Below are positions 15,571 to 24,092 of a stretch of 45,785 nt of DNA, in pieces. Origin of the DNA: Bacillota bacterium (GTDB lineage: Bacteria > Bacillota > Sulfobacillia > RBS10-35 > JAJYVN01); the NCBI GenBank assembly GCA_021791815.1, contig JAJYVV010000008.1:1-45785 (forward strand), written 5' to 3'. Within the stretch, counting starts at the first letter, position 1. Each line of letters opens with the position of its first letter. The translations under genes were made by a program, and so were the position numbers. A model generated the notes under the pieces. That model ran no database searches, was not told the origin of the DNA, and was given only the letters and a program-made list of their open reading frames with translations.

Positions 15571-16617
15571 CTACGGCGCCGCCGCCTCGCGATGGATTGC
15601 CGCCAGGGCCATGTAATGCTCGGCGCCCGCCGCGGCCCGTTCGGCCTCCGCGGGCCGGACGGGCCGCACGGCGCGCGCGGGGACGCCGAGGGCCACGGTG
15701 CCCTCCGGCACGTTTTGCCCCTCCGTCACCAGGGCGCCGGCGCCGATCACCGCTCCGCGCCCGATCGTGGCGCCGCTGAGGATCGTCGCCCCCATGCCGA
15801 TCAGGGCGCCGTCGCCCACCGTGCAGCCGTGCAGCACCGCCCGGTGGCCCACCGTCACGCGCCGGCCGACGACGCAGGCCATCCCGGCGTCGGTGTGGAC
15901 CACGCACCCATCCTGAATGTTGGATCCGTCCCCGATGCGGATGGGGGCGATGTCGCCCCGCAGGACGGCGCCATACCAGACGCTGGCCCCGCGCCCGAGT
16001 TCGACATCCCCGTCGACCTCGGCGGACGCGGCGACGAACGCGGCCTCGCCGCACCGCGGCTGGAGGCCGCCCAGGGCGCGACCGCTCGCCCGGGGCGCGG
16101 GGCCCGGGCCCCCGGCGTGGCCGGCGTCGGCCGCGGGCGGTGCCTCTGCGGGCACGCGGTCCAGGACAATACCCGCCTCGCGCAGCATCCGGCGGCTGTG
16201 CTCGTCCGTGTAGGCATCGCGGTACACGACCCGGACGACGCCGGCCTGGATCAGGGCCTTGGCGCAGTCGAGGCAGGGGAAGGATGTGGTGTAGAGGACG
16301 GTGCCCTGGCTGGACGCCCCGTGGAACGCGCACTGCAGGAGCGCGTTGAGCTCCGCGTGGACGGTCCGCTTGCAGTGCCCGTCCACCATCAGGCAACCGA
16401 CATCGGTGCAGTGGGGCTGGCCCCGGAGGCTACCATTGTATCCGGTGGCCACGACACGCTGATCGCGGGAGAGCACGGCGCCCACGCGTCGCCGGCAGCA
16501 CGTGCTGCGGGTCGCGGCCAGGCGTGCCATATCGAGAAAGTACTCGTCCCAGTCCGGACGGGCGATCGCCGCGCCTCCTTCCGCCGCGGGGAGCCGTCCC
16601 GAGCCATACGGCGGCAC
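15571..16617 (-). CDS. Fusion of dCMP deaminase and gamma-class carbonic anhydrase-like domain
   Basis: About 348 residues in one frame. The N-terminal part is a ComEB-type dCMP deaminase: RPDWDEYF, GYNGSLRGQPHC, zinc site VHAELNALLQ and FPCLDCAKAL. After a Pro/Ala/Gly-rich linker comes a left-handed beta-helix of the gamma-carbonic anhydrase/YrdA family: SVWYGAVLRGD, NIQDGCVVHTD, VGHRAVLHGC (three metal histidines), IGMGATIL, then a C-terminal helix. Start is ambiguous. GTG at 16617 is the nearest standard codon and is used here, but AAGGAGG stands seven bases before an ATC at 16564-16566 that would begin exactly where family members begin. ATG at 16530 would cut into the domain. Confidence 0.82.
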   Translation of the reverse strand: MPPYGSGRLPAAEGGAAIARPDWDEYFLDMARLAATRSTCCRRRVGAVLSRDQRVVATGYNGSLRGQPHCTDVGCLMVDGHCKRTVHAELNALLQCAFHGASSQGTVLYTTSFPCLDCAKALIQAGVVRVVYRDAYTDEHSRRMLREAGIVLDRVPAEAPPAADAGHAGGPGPAPRASGRALGGLQPRCGEAAFVAASAEVDGDVELGRGASVWYGAVLRGDIAPIRIGDGSNIQDGCVVHTDAGMACVVGRRVTVGHRAVLHGCTVGDGALIGMGATILSGATIGRGAVIGAGALVTEGQNVPEGTVALGVPARAVRPVRPAEAERAAAGAEHYMALAAIHREAAAP

Positions 16618-16722
16618 GGGGGCGTGTCCCTGCGTGCGGCGCGAGCCTGCGTCGCCCCGCCACCGGCGCGACGGGGTATGCTGGCGCCGGGCGCGGCGGT
16701 CCTCCCAAGGGGGCGGGGCGGG

Positions 16723-17301
16723 ATGCGGCACCGGCGCAGGGGCGTGAAGCGCGAGCACAGCGTCCTTGAAGCGTTCCGCCCCGTGTACGAGCGGGTGGCG
16801 GCCCTGGAGGGCGTGGAGGGAGTGATTCCGGGCCGCATCGCCGCCAACCCCACGCACCATCCCGGTCTCGTGCTCAAGGGCGCCACGCGGACGGGCTTCA
16901 AGCTGCTGGCCAAGACGACCACGAGCATCCAGGAGGTGTTCGTCATCGCGCGCCACGGCCAGGTGGAGGCGGTGCGCGCCCGGCTCGCGGCCGTCCTGAC
17001 CCGTCCGGCGGGCGATCGCCCGGCCCCCCCGCCCCGCGAGGACCGGGCGCGGCGCCCAGCGCGGCCGCCGGGTCCCCGCAGGCCCGGCGCGGGCTGGCGC
17101 AACCCGGGGATCATCCCGGTCGGACCGACGGACCGGGAGCCGCTGCGCTTCACGGCCGACTGGCTGCCCGCGGGCTCCCGGGTCGGGGAACGCGCGGGCG
17201 AGGCGACCCGGCGGCGGCTGCTGTGGCCGCGCCTCCGGCGGGCGCGCTGGCGCCGGCGCTTCGGGGCGGCCCTGCGCCGCGCTCCCCGGCGGCCGCGCTG
17301 A
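16723..17301 (+). CDS. DUF2103 family protein
   Basis: 192 residues. The first 95 match the DUF2103 pattern: KREHSVLEAFRPVYERVAALEGV, VIPGRIAANPTHHPGLVLKG, TGFKLLAKTTTSIQEVFVIA. This family is described as predicted metal-binding; its role is unknown. The C-terminal half is an Arg/Pro-rich tail without recognisable domain, possibly nucleic-acid binding. The ATG at 16723 has AAGGGGGCGG upstream. It is divergent from the deaminase-anhydrase fusion gene, sharing a region of about 105 bases. Confidence 0.7.
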   Translation: MRHRRRGVKREHSVLEAFRPVYERVAALEGVEGVIPGRIAANPTHHPGLVLKGATRTGFKLLAKTTTSIQEVFVIARHGQVEAVRARLAAVLTRPAGDRPAPPPREDRARRPARPPGPRRPGAGWRNPGIIPVGPTDREPLRFTADWLPAGSRVGERAGEATRRRLLWPRLRRARWRRRFGAALRRAPRRPR

Positions 17302-17539
17302 GGACGCCGGTCGTTGCCGGGCCGGTGGAGGTGCCGGGCGCCCTGGGGCGAACGCGCGCCGCAGGGCCGAAGGCCCGCCGGCCATTGCGCGAGGGGCCGG
17401 TCCAGTGTACGGTCGAGGGGCTGCGACCGGAACACCGCCGTCGCGCCGGGCGGGCTCGCGCCCACCCTCCGCCGGGGGGCGGGCGCTCCGCGGAATCCCG
17501 GGCGCGGCGATCCGGAGACGGAAGGAAGGTGCGCCGGCC

Positions 17540-18613
17540 GTGCCGACCACGGTGCGGGCGCGGTCCGCACAGGGCGGCGCGGAGGCCGCGGCGGCCACCC
17601 CGGATCCCGCGACCCTCGTGCGCATGTACCGGGCCATGGCGCTGGCGAGGGCGTTGGACGACCGGATATGGAAGCTCTCACGGCAGGGCGCCGTGCCCTT
17701 CGCCGTGACCGGGCGGGGCCAGGAGGCCGCGCAGGCGGCCCTGGGCGCGGCCCTGCGCGCGGGCATCGACTACGCTTACCCCTACTACCGCGACGTGGCC
17801 CTGGTGCTCATGCTGGGCATGACCCCGGGCGACGTGATGCTGGCCGCCTACGGGCGCGCGGCCGATCCGGCCAGCGGCGGGCGCCAGATGCCCAACCACT
17901 TCAGCCAGCCGCGCTTGCGCATCGTCTCCGGCAGCAGCCCGGTGGCCACCCAGATCCCCCAGGCCGCCGGCACGGCGCTCGCCTGCCGCCTCCGGGGCGA
18001 GGACGCCGCCGTCCTCGTGACCTTCGGGGAGGGCGCGAGCAGCCAGGGCGACTTCCACGAGGGCTGCAACTTCGCGGCCATCCACCGCCTGCCCGTCGTC
18101 TTCGTGTGCGAGAACAACGGTTGGGCCATCTCGGTTCCGGAGCGGCTGCAGGTGGCGCCGCCGGGAGTGGCCGCCCGCGCCGCCGCCTACGGCATGCCCG
18201 GCGAGAAGGTGGACGGCACGGATCCCGTCGCCACCTACCGGGCCGCGGCGCGCGCCCTCGCCCGGGCGCGGGCCGGGGAGGGCCCCAGCCTCCTGGAGGT
18301 CGTGGTCCTGCGCATGGACGCCCACACGTCGTCCGACGACGACACGACCTACCGCCCCGCGGGCGACCGCGCCGAGATGGCCCGGCGGGACCCCCTGCCG
18401 CGGTTCCGCCGCAGGCTCCTCGCCCTCCGGGCGGCGAGCCAGGACGAACTCCGCGCGATCGACGCCGCGGTCGCCGCGGAGGTCGACGCGGCGACCGCGG
18501 CCGCGGAGGCCCACGCGGCGCCGGAGGCCGCGGACCTGCACCGGGGCGTCGTGGCGGGCCGCGGTGCGCCCGCCGGGCGGAGCGGGGAGGCGGAGGAGGC
18601 GTGCGGGAGCTGA
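17540..18613 (+). CDS. bkdAA: Branched-chain 2-oxo acid dehydrogenase E1, alpha subunit
   Basis: Thiamine diphosphate-dependent decarboxylase subunit, 357 residues. Seen: RMYRAMALARALDDRIWKLSRQG, YPYYRDVALVLMLGM, the substrate-side block SGSSPVATQIPQAAG, and the TPP/Mg motif FGEGASSQGDFHEGCNFA with ENNGWAIS. GEG rather than GDG and the HTSSDDD segment favour the branched-chain over the pyruvate type. GTG at 17540 has GGAAGGAAGG; the stop overlaps the start of the beta subunit gene by 13 bases, indicating coupled translation. First gene of E1alpha-E1beta-E2-lipA. Confidence 0.9.
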   Translation: MPTTVRARSAQGGAEAAAATPDPATLVRMYRAMALARALDDRIWKLSRQGAVPFAVTGRGQEAAQAALGAALRAGIDYAYPYYRDVALVLMLGMTPGDVMLAAYGRAADPASGGRQMPNHFSQPRLRIVSGSSPVATQIPQAAGTALACRLRGEDAAVLVTFGEGASSQGDFHEGCNFAAIHRLPVVFVCENNGWAISVPERLQVAPPGVAARAAAYGMPGEKVDGTDPVATYRAAARALARARAGEGPSLLEVVVLRMDAHTSSDDDTTYRPAGDRAEMARRDPLPRFRRRLLALRAASQDELRAIDAAVAAEVDAATAAAEAHAAPEAADLHRGVVAGRGAPAGRSGEAEEACGS

Positions 18614-19587
18614 CGGTGGTCGAAGCCGTGCGGCTCGCGCTGCGCGAGGAGCTCGCGGACGACGGGCGGGTGATCGTCCTCGGGGAGGACGTCGGACCGC
18701 GGGGCGGCGTGTTTCAGGCCACCGCCGGGTTGTGGCGGGAGTTCGGCCCGCAGCGGGTCCTTGACACGCCCCTGGCCGAGTCGTGCCTCGTGGGCGTGGC
18801 CATCGGGGCGGCGCTGGCCGGGCTCCGGCCGGTGGCGGAGGTGCAGTTCGCCGACTTCGTCCATCCCGCGTTCAACCAGCTCGTCAACGAGGCGGCGAAG
18901 CTGCGCTACCGGTCCAACGGCGGCTGGTGCTGCCCGCTGGTCGTCCGGATGCCTTACGGCGGCGTGCGCGGCGGGGGCCTGTACCACGGGCAGTCCGTGG
19001 AGGCTCTGTTCGCCCACGTGCCGGGGCTGCGCGTCCTCTCCCCCTCGACCCCCGCGGATGCCTATGCCATGCTGCGCTGGGCGATCCGCTGCGAGGACCC
19101 CGTGGTCTTCCTGGAGCCCAAGCGCATCTACAGCTCCATTCGCGAGCCGGTCGACGCGGGCGCGCTGGCGCCCCCGGGAGAGATCGGGTGCGCGGTGCGA
19201 CGCCCGGGCACCGACGTCACCGCCGTGGCGTACGGCGCGCTGCTGCACCACGTCCTCGCCGCGGCCTCGGCCCTGGAGGCCGAGGACATCTCCGTCGAGG
19301 TGGTGGAGCCGCGCTCCTTCCGCCCGCTCGACGCGGCGACGATCCTGGCTTCCGTGCGCAGGACGGGGCGGATCTGCATCGTCCACGAGGACAACGGCTT
19401 CTGCGGCTTCGGGGCGGAGATCGCCGCCCGCGTGGCCGAAGAGGCCCTGTTCGACCTCGATGCGCCGGTCCGGCGCGTGACGGGCCCCGAGGTGCCGGGG
19501 GTCCCCTACGCGCCATCGCTCGAGGAGCGGATGGTGCCGTCCATGGCGGACCTGGCCGGAGCCCTGCGGGACCTGGCCCTGTTCTGA
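18601..19587 (+). CDS. bkdAB: Branched-chain 2-oxo acid dehydrogenase E1, beta subunit
   Basis: 328 residues forming the second half of the E1 heterotetramer. Seen: LTVVEAVRLALREELADD, VLGEDVGPRGGVFQAT, LDTPLAESCLVGVAIGAAL, VQFADFVHPAFNQLVNEAAKLRY-type core (split here), YHGQSVEALFAHVPG and IVHEDNGFCGFGAEIA. The YHGQS block is characteristic of the branched-chain type. The GTG at 18601 lies inside the end of the alpha gene and has GGAGGAGG upstream. The E2 gene starts 46 bases later. Confidence 0.92.
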   Translation: MRELTVVEAVRLALREELADDGRVIVLGEDVGPRGGVFQATAGLWREFGPQRVLDTPLAESCLVGVAIGAALAGLRPVAEVQFADFVHPAFNQLVNEAAKLRYRSNGGWCCPLVVRMPYGGVRGGGLYHGQSVEALFAHVPGLRVLSPSTPADAYAMLRWAIRCEDPVVFLEPKRIYSSIREPVDAGALAPPGEIGCAVRRPGTDVTAVAYGALLHHVLAAASALEAEDISVEVVEPRSFRPLDAATILASVRRTGRICIVHEDNGFCGFGAEIAARVAEEALFDLDAPVRRVTGPEVPGVPYAPSLEERMVPSMADLAGALRDLALF

Positions 19588-19633
19588 GCGCCGCACCGCG
19601 GGCCCGGCGACGGCGCAGGAAGGCGGAACGCTC

Positions 19634-20986
19634 GTGGCGGCGACCATGACCTGGACCCTGCCCCAACTCGGCGAGGCCGTCGCCGAGGGCACCGTGGAGC
19701 GCTGGCTGAAGCAGCCCGGCGACCGCGTCCGCCGGTTCGACGCCCTCGTGGAAATCATGACGGACAAGGTGACGACGGAAATCACCTGTCCGTGCGACGG
19801 GCGCCTCAAGGAGATCCTCGTCGAGGCCGGCGTCACGGCCAAGGTGGGCCAGCCGCTCGCCGTGTTCGAAGAGGACGGCGCCGGCACCGGAGGCCCGGGC
19901 GAGGCCGGGGCGGGAGCCGGACCCCCGCCCGCGGGAACGGGCCCGGCCGCGGAGCGGCCCTCGGCGAACGGCGGCCCGGAGCGCGGGCGGGTCGCGGCCG
20001 CCGCGCGCGAGGAGGGCCTGGCCGAGGCCGTCGCCAGCGAGCCACCGCCACCCGGGGGGGGCCTGTTCCCCTCCTCCCCGCCGCCTCCGGCCGCGCCGGT
20101 GCGGGCGCCGGGCGCCTCCGCGGGCTTCTCGCCGGCCGTGCGGCGCTTGGCCGGCGAATACGGGTTGGATCCCCGCGACATCCGCGGGACCGGTGCGGCT
20201 GGACGCGTCACGCGCGAGGACGTGATCGCGCATGCCGACCGGCTGAGGGGCGCCCGGGGCGCGGCGCAGCCGGTCCCGGCCGCGCCGCAGGCCGATGCCG
20301 TGGTCGAGCCCAGCGCGCTGCGCAGGGCCATCGCCCAGCGCATGGTCGAGAGCACCCGCAACATCCCCCACGCCTGGATGATGGTGGAGGCGGACGTGAC
20401 CGGCCTGGTGCGGCTCCGCCAGGCCCTGCGCGCCGAGTTCGCCCGGCGCGAGGGTTTCGACCTCACGTACTTCCCGTTCTTCGTCAAGGCGGTGGTCGAG
20501 GGCCTGCGGCAGCACCCGGCGCTGAACGCCTCCTGGACGGAGACGGGCGTCGTCTACCACGGGCGGATCGACCTCGGGGTGGCGGTCGCGGCCGAGGACG
20601 GGCTCCTCGTACCGGTGATGCGGGCGGCGGACGGGATGAGCGTCGCCGGCATCGCGCGCGCCGTCCGGGACCTCGCGACCCGGGCGCGGGGGGGCGACCT
20701 GGGGCCCGCGGACATGCAGGGCGCGACGTTCACGGTGAACAACACCGGCGCCCTGGGTTCGGTCATCTCCATGCCCATCATCAGCCCGCCGCAGTCGGGG
20801 ATCATCACGTTGGAGACGATCCAGGCGCGGCCGGCCGTCGTCGGGGACGGCATCGCCATCCGCCACATCGTCAACCTGTCGTTCTCCTTCGACCACCGCG
20901 TGGCCGACGGCCTGACGGCGGGCCGCTTCATGCAGGCGGTCCGCGAGGTGATGCAGGGCTTCGTCCCCGGGTCACCCGTCTATTGA
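19634..20986 (+). CDS. bkdB: Dihydrolipoyl acyltransferase E2 of the 2-oxo acid dehydrogenase complex
   Basis: Core acyltransferase, 450 residues. One lipoyl domain (about 5-80) with the modified lysine K45 in IMTDKVTTEI; an Ala/Pro/Gly linker; a peripheral-subunit-binding domain (about 165-203, FSPAVRRLAGEYGLDPRDIRG split); a second linker; and the catalytic domain with NNTGALGSVISMPIIS and the active histidine in SFDHRVADG. E3 is not encoded in the window, so a shared dihydrolipoamide dehydrogenase must lie elsewhere. GTG start at 19634 with AGGAAGG. Confidence 0.93.
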   Translation: MAATMTWTLPQLGEAVAEGTVERWLKQPGDRVRRFDALVEIMTDKVTTEITCPCDGRLKEILVEAGVTAKVGQPLAVFEEDGAGTGGPGEAGAGAGPPPAGTGPAAERPSANGGPERGRVAAAAREEGLAEAVASEPPPPGGGLFPSSPPPPAAPVRAPGASAGFSPAVRRLAGEYGLDPRDIRGTGAAGRVTREDVIAHADRLRGARGAAQPVPAAPQADAVVEPSALRRAIAQRMVESTRNIPHAWMMVEADVTGLVRLRQALRAEFARREGFDLTYFPFFVKAVVEGLRQHPALNASWTETGVVYHGRIDLGVAVAAEDGLLVPVMRAADGMSVAGIARAVRDLATRARGGDLGPADMQGATFTVNNTGALGSVISMPIISPPQSGIITLETIQARPAVVGDGIAIRHIVNLSFSFDHRVADGLTAGRFMQAVREVMQGFVPGSPVY

Positions 20987-21043
20987 TGCGGAGGGATGGC
21001 TCGACCGGCCCACCACGGGAGCCCCCGGGGAGGAGACGGGTCG

Positions 21044-22066
21044 ATGGACGTCGTGATCCCCCTTGGCGCGATCGGCGATCCCGCGGAGCCGCCCGAGGGC
21101 GCTGCCGCCACCTCCGCGGGCCCCCGCTCGGCGCGCGAGCGGGCGATGGGAGGGGCATCCCTGCCCGCGGGAGGGCGCCCGCCCTGGCTCCGGGTACGCC
21201 TGCCCGGCGGTCCGGAGTATGCGCGGGTGCGGGGCCTGATGGCGGCGCTGGATTTGCACACGGTCTGCGCCGAAGCGCGCTGCCCCAACGTCGGCGAGTG
21301 CTGGTCGCACGGAACCGCGACCTTCATGATCCTGGGCCGGGTGTGCACCCGCGCCTGCGGGTTCTGCGCGGTGGAGACCGGGCGGCCCGGCGGCGCGCCC
21401 GACGCGGACGAACCGCGCCGCGTCGCGGAGGCCGTCGCGCACCTGGGGCTGCGCCACGTCGTGGTCACCTCCGTCGCGCGGGACGACCTCTCCGACGGCG
21501 GGGCGGCGGCCTTCGCCTCGACGATCGAGGCCATCCGGGAGCGGTGCCCGGACACGGCGGTGGAGGTGCTGATCCCGGACTTCCGCGGGGACGGCGGTGC
21601 TCTGCGGGAGGTCCTCGCCGCCGGGCCGGACATCTGCAACCACAACGTCGAGACCTGCCGGCGGCTGACGCCGCGCGTGCGGGCCCGGGCGCGGTACGAG
21701 CGCACCGTCGAGTTGCTGGGGCGCGCCCGGGCATGGGGCCGGCCGGAGTTGCGCACGAAGTCGGGCTTCATGGTCGGACTCGGCGAGACGTGGGGCGAAT
21801 GCCTCGAGATCATGGACGACCTGCGGGGCGCCGGTGTGGACATCCTGACCATCGGCCAGTACCTGCGCCCGACCCCGGCCCACCTGCCGCTCCGCCGTTA
21901 CTACACCCCGCAGGAGTTCGCGGCGTTGAAGGCCGAGGCGCTCGTCCGCGGCTTCCGCCACTGCGAGTCGGGGCCCCTGGTCCGCAGCAGCTACCACGCC
22001 CACGAGCAGGCGGCGCGGGCCGAGCGGCGGTACGGCGGCGAGGCTGCAGATACGCGCCGGGCGTGA
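21044..22066 (+). CDS. lipA: Lipoyl synthase
   Basis: Radical SAM enzyme of 340 residues that inserts sulfur into octanoyl groups on lipoyl domains. Auxiliary cluster cysteines C75, C80 and C86 (CAEARCPNVGEC) and radical SAM cysteines C101, C105 and C108 (CTRACGFC) are present, as is the C-terminal RSSYHA whose serine ligates the auxiliary cluster. The ATG at 21044 has GGGGAGGAG; a longer frame begins at 20996 but lacks a spaced ribosome binding site. The N-terminal 40 residues are unusually polar. Directly after E2, so the enzyme is made with its substrate. No lipB or lipM is seen. Confidence 0.96.
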   Translation: MDVVIPLGAIGDPAEPPEGAAATSAGPRSARERAMGGASLPAGGRPPWLRVRLPGGPEYARVRGLMAALDLHTVCAEARCPNVGECWSHGTATFMILGRVCTRACGFCAVETGRPGGAPDADEPRRVAEAVAHLGLRHVVVTSVARDDLSDGGAAAFASTIEAIRERCPDTAVEVLIPDFRGDGGALREVLAAGPDICNHNVETCRRLTPRVRARARYERTVELLGRARAWGRPELRTKSGFMVGLGETWGECLEIMDDLRGAGVDILTIGQYLRPTPAHLPLRRYYTPQEFAALKAEALVRGFRHCESGPLVRSSYHAHEQAARAERRYGGEAADTRRA

Positions 22067-22090
22067 GGCGGCCGGCCCGCGTCGGCCCCC

Positions 22091-23569
22091 TCACGCGCGG
22101 AACTGTCGCTCGTGGCCGCGCCGTGCCGCGCCCGGCGCCTCGCCCCGTTCCAGGCTGGTCCCGACCCACTGGGCGATGCCGCCCCAGGTGACCTGTTCCG
22201 GATAGGCGTCCTCGCCGTGGAGGGCGGCGTCCAGTCCCGCCTCCTCCTCCGCCGGACTCACGCGGCACCCCACGAGGCGGTCGACCAGCTTGTAGACGAC
22301 GAAGGTGCCGGCCGCGGAGAAGACCCACGCCGTCGCGACTCCCACCAGCTGGAGGAGCAGTTGCCGCGGGTTCCCATACAGCAGCCCGTTGGCTCCGCCG
22401 GAGTTGACGGCGACTTCGGCGAACAGCCCGGTCGCGATGGCGCCCCACGTGCCGCCGATGCCGTGTCCGCCGAAGGCGTCGAGCGCGTCGTCGTACCCGA
22501 AGCGCATCTTCAACGTCGCCGCTGCGAAGTAGCAGATCACCCCGGCGCCGACGCCGATCGCGATGCTCCCCATGGGCCCGACGAAGCCGGAGGCCGGGGT
22601 GATGGCCACCAGTCCGCAGACCGCGCCGGCGCACGCCCCCATCAGGGTGGCCTTGCCGGTGCGCAGCCACTCCACGGCCATCCAGGCCATGCTCGCGGCC
22701 GCCGCGGCCGTGTTCGTGACCAGGAAGGCAGAGGCGGCGAGGGGCCCCGCGTTCCCCGCGCTGCCCGCGTTGAAGCCGAACCACCCGAACCAGAGCAGCG
22801 CGGTGCCGATGAGCACCAGCGGCAGGTTGTGGGCGCGCACATGCTCGTCCCCCGGGAGGCCCCGGCGCTTGCCGAGCAGGATCGCCGTCACCAGGCCGGC
22901 CACCCCGGAGCTGATGTGCACGACGGTGCCGCCGGCGAAGTCGAGCACGCCGAGGTCGTGCAGCCAGCCGCCGGTGCCCCAGACCCAGTGCGCCAGGGGG
23001 TCGTAGACGATGGTGGCCCAGAGGACCGTGAACAGGAGGAAGGCCTTGAACCGCATCCGCTCGGCCAAGCCGCCGACGATCAGCGCGGGGGTGATCACGG
23101 CGAACATCATCTGAAAGATCGCATACAGTTCGGCGGGGATCGTCGGCGCGTAGGCCGCGTCCGGCGCGGCACCCACGTGGCGGAAGCCGATCCACGACAG
23201 GCTCCCGATGACGTGGCCCACGTCCGGCCCGAAGGCGAGGGAGTATCCGAAGAGCACCCACTGGATGGAGACCACGCCGATGACGGCGAACACCTGCAGC
23301 ATGGTTGTGATCACGTTCTTCTTGCGGACCATCCCGCCGTAGAAGAAGGCGAGCCCCGGCGTCATGACGAGGACCAGGGCGCAGGACGCCAGGAGCCATG
23401 CCTCGTCCCCCGGCCGCAGCGCGGCCGCCGCGGACCCCGGGGCCGCGGCCAGCGCCAGGCCCGGCAGGGCCAATCCGAGCAGGACGGCCGCCGCGGACAT
23501 CGCCGCCGCGCGGCGCCGCCGCGGACCCGCGCTCCCGGCCGCCCCGCCAGAACCTCCCGCGGCTCGCAT
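22091..23569 (-). CDS. amt: Ammonium transporter (Amt/AmtB family)
   Basis: 492 residues with a signal-like first helix (about 22-42) and eleven membrane helices. Seen: GLAFFYGGMVRKKNVI, FQMMFAVITPALIVGGLAERM, the pore histidine in YDPLAHWVWG, AGGTVVHISSGVAGL, NAGSAGNAG, and the second pore histidine in FGGHGIGGTWG. The C-terminal region (VSPAEEEAGLDAALHGE) is the cytoplasmic tail that usually meets GlnK, though no glnK gene is adjacent. ATG at 23569 with GGGAGGGG upstream. Convergent with lipA, 24 bases apart. Confidence 0.95.
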   Translation of the reverse strand: MRAAGGSGGAAGSAGPRRRRAAAMSAAAVLLGLALPGLALAAAPGSAAAALRPGDEAWLLASCALVLVMTPGLAFFYGGMVRKKNVITTMLQVFAVIGVVSIQWVLFGYSLAFGPDVGHVIGSLSWIGFRHVGAAPDAAYAPTIPAELYAIFQMMFAVITPALIVGGLAERMRFKAFLLFTVLWATIVYDPLAHWVWGTGGWLHDLGVLDFAGGTVVHISSGVAGLVTAILLGKRRGLPGDEHVRAHNLPLVLIGTALLWFGWFGFNAGSAGNAGPLAASAFLVTNTAAAAASMAWMAVEWLRTGKATLMGACAGAVCGLVAITPASGFVGPMGSIAIGVGAGVICYFAAATLKMRFGYDDALDAFGGHGIGGTWGAIATGLFAEVAVNSGGANGLLYGNPRQLLLQLVGVATAWVFSAAGTFVVYKLVDRLVGCRVSPAEEEAGLDAALHGEDAYPEQVTWGGIAQWVGTSLERGEAPGAARRGHERQFRA

Positions 23570-23658
23570 GGTTCTCCGACCCCTCCCGCCCAAGTGTGCC
23601 GACGAAGCGATCCCGCGCCGCCGTCCTCCGGGCCCGGCAGGGATGCTACAGTCCTTGG

Positions 23659-23701
23659 CAGGTAGGGGCCACGAATGGGCAGCAAACATGACACCTACCT
23701 G
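23659..23701. repeat. 8-bp inverted repeat upstream of amt
   Basis: CAGGTAGG (23659-23666) and CCTACCTG (23694-23701) are exact inverted copies separated by 27 bases of noticeably lower GC. It could be an operator for the ammonium transporter or the end of a mobile element; the minus-strand reading starting TGTCAGGTAGG near 23705 looks like an insertion-sequence tip. Neither reading is proven. Confidence 0.45.
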
Positions 23702-24092
23702 ACAACGCCGAGCCCGAGGCGGCTCCCGACCCGGAGGCGGCGGCCGGGCCTGGCGCTGGTGGCGGGCCGGCGGCGCCATGGATCGTCCACACCGTCGGGC
23801 GCGGCAGGCCCTGGAGCGGTCGGGCGCCCTGTTTGACGTGACCGTGGATGCCGCGGGGATGCTGGGCGGCGGCAGGGAGCGCCCCGGCACGCACCTGACG
23901 GTCGCCGCGGTAGAGACGCTGGTGCGCCGCGACTCGCCGCCGCGACCGCTCGCTTGGACGCCGTCGAGCTCGACGCATCGCACCAGTTCGCCGCAACCGT
24001 CGTGGAGCCGATCGCGGAGCTGCTGGATCCCGGGTCGATGCCATGCGCCGCGCCTATGAACACGGCTGGCGCCAGGATTCCCGCGGGCGCGA
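23702..24092. other. Gene-poor stretch, possibly decayed coding DNA
   Basis: About 390 bases. Several short plus-strand frames read plausibly in pieces (for instance GALFDVTVDAAGML near 23820 and LDAVELDASHQFAATVVEPIAELLD near 23950-24030) but shift frame and match no family I recognise. I regard it as remnant coding DNA within the foreign segment rather than a gene. Confidence 0.35.

Noticed and set aside
15571-16050. Independent gamma-carbonic anhydrase gene
   Set aside because: No stop codon separates it from the deaminase and no convincing internal ribosome binding site and start were found in the linker, so it is treated as one fused protein.
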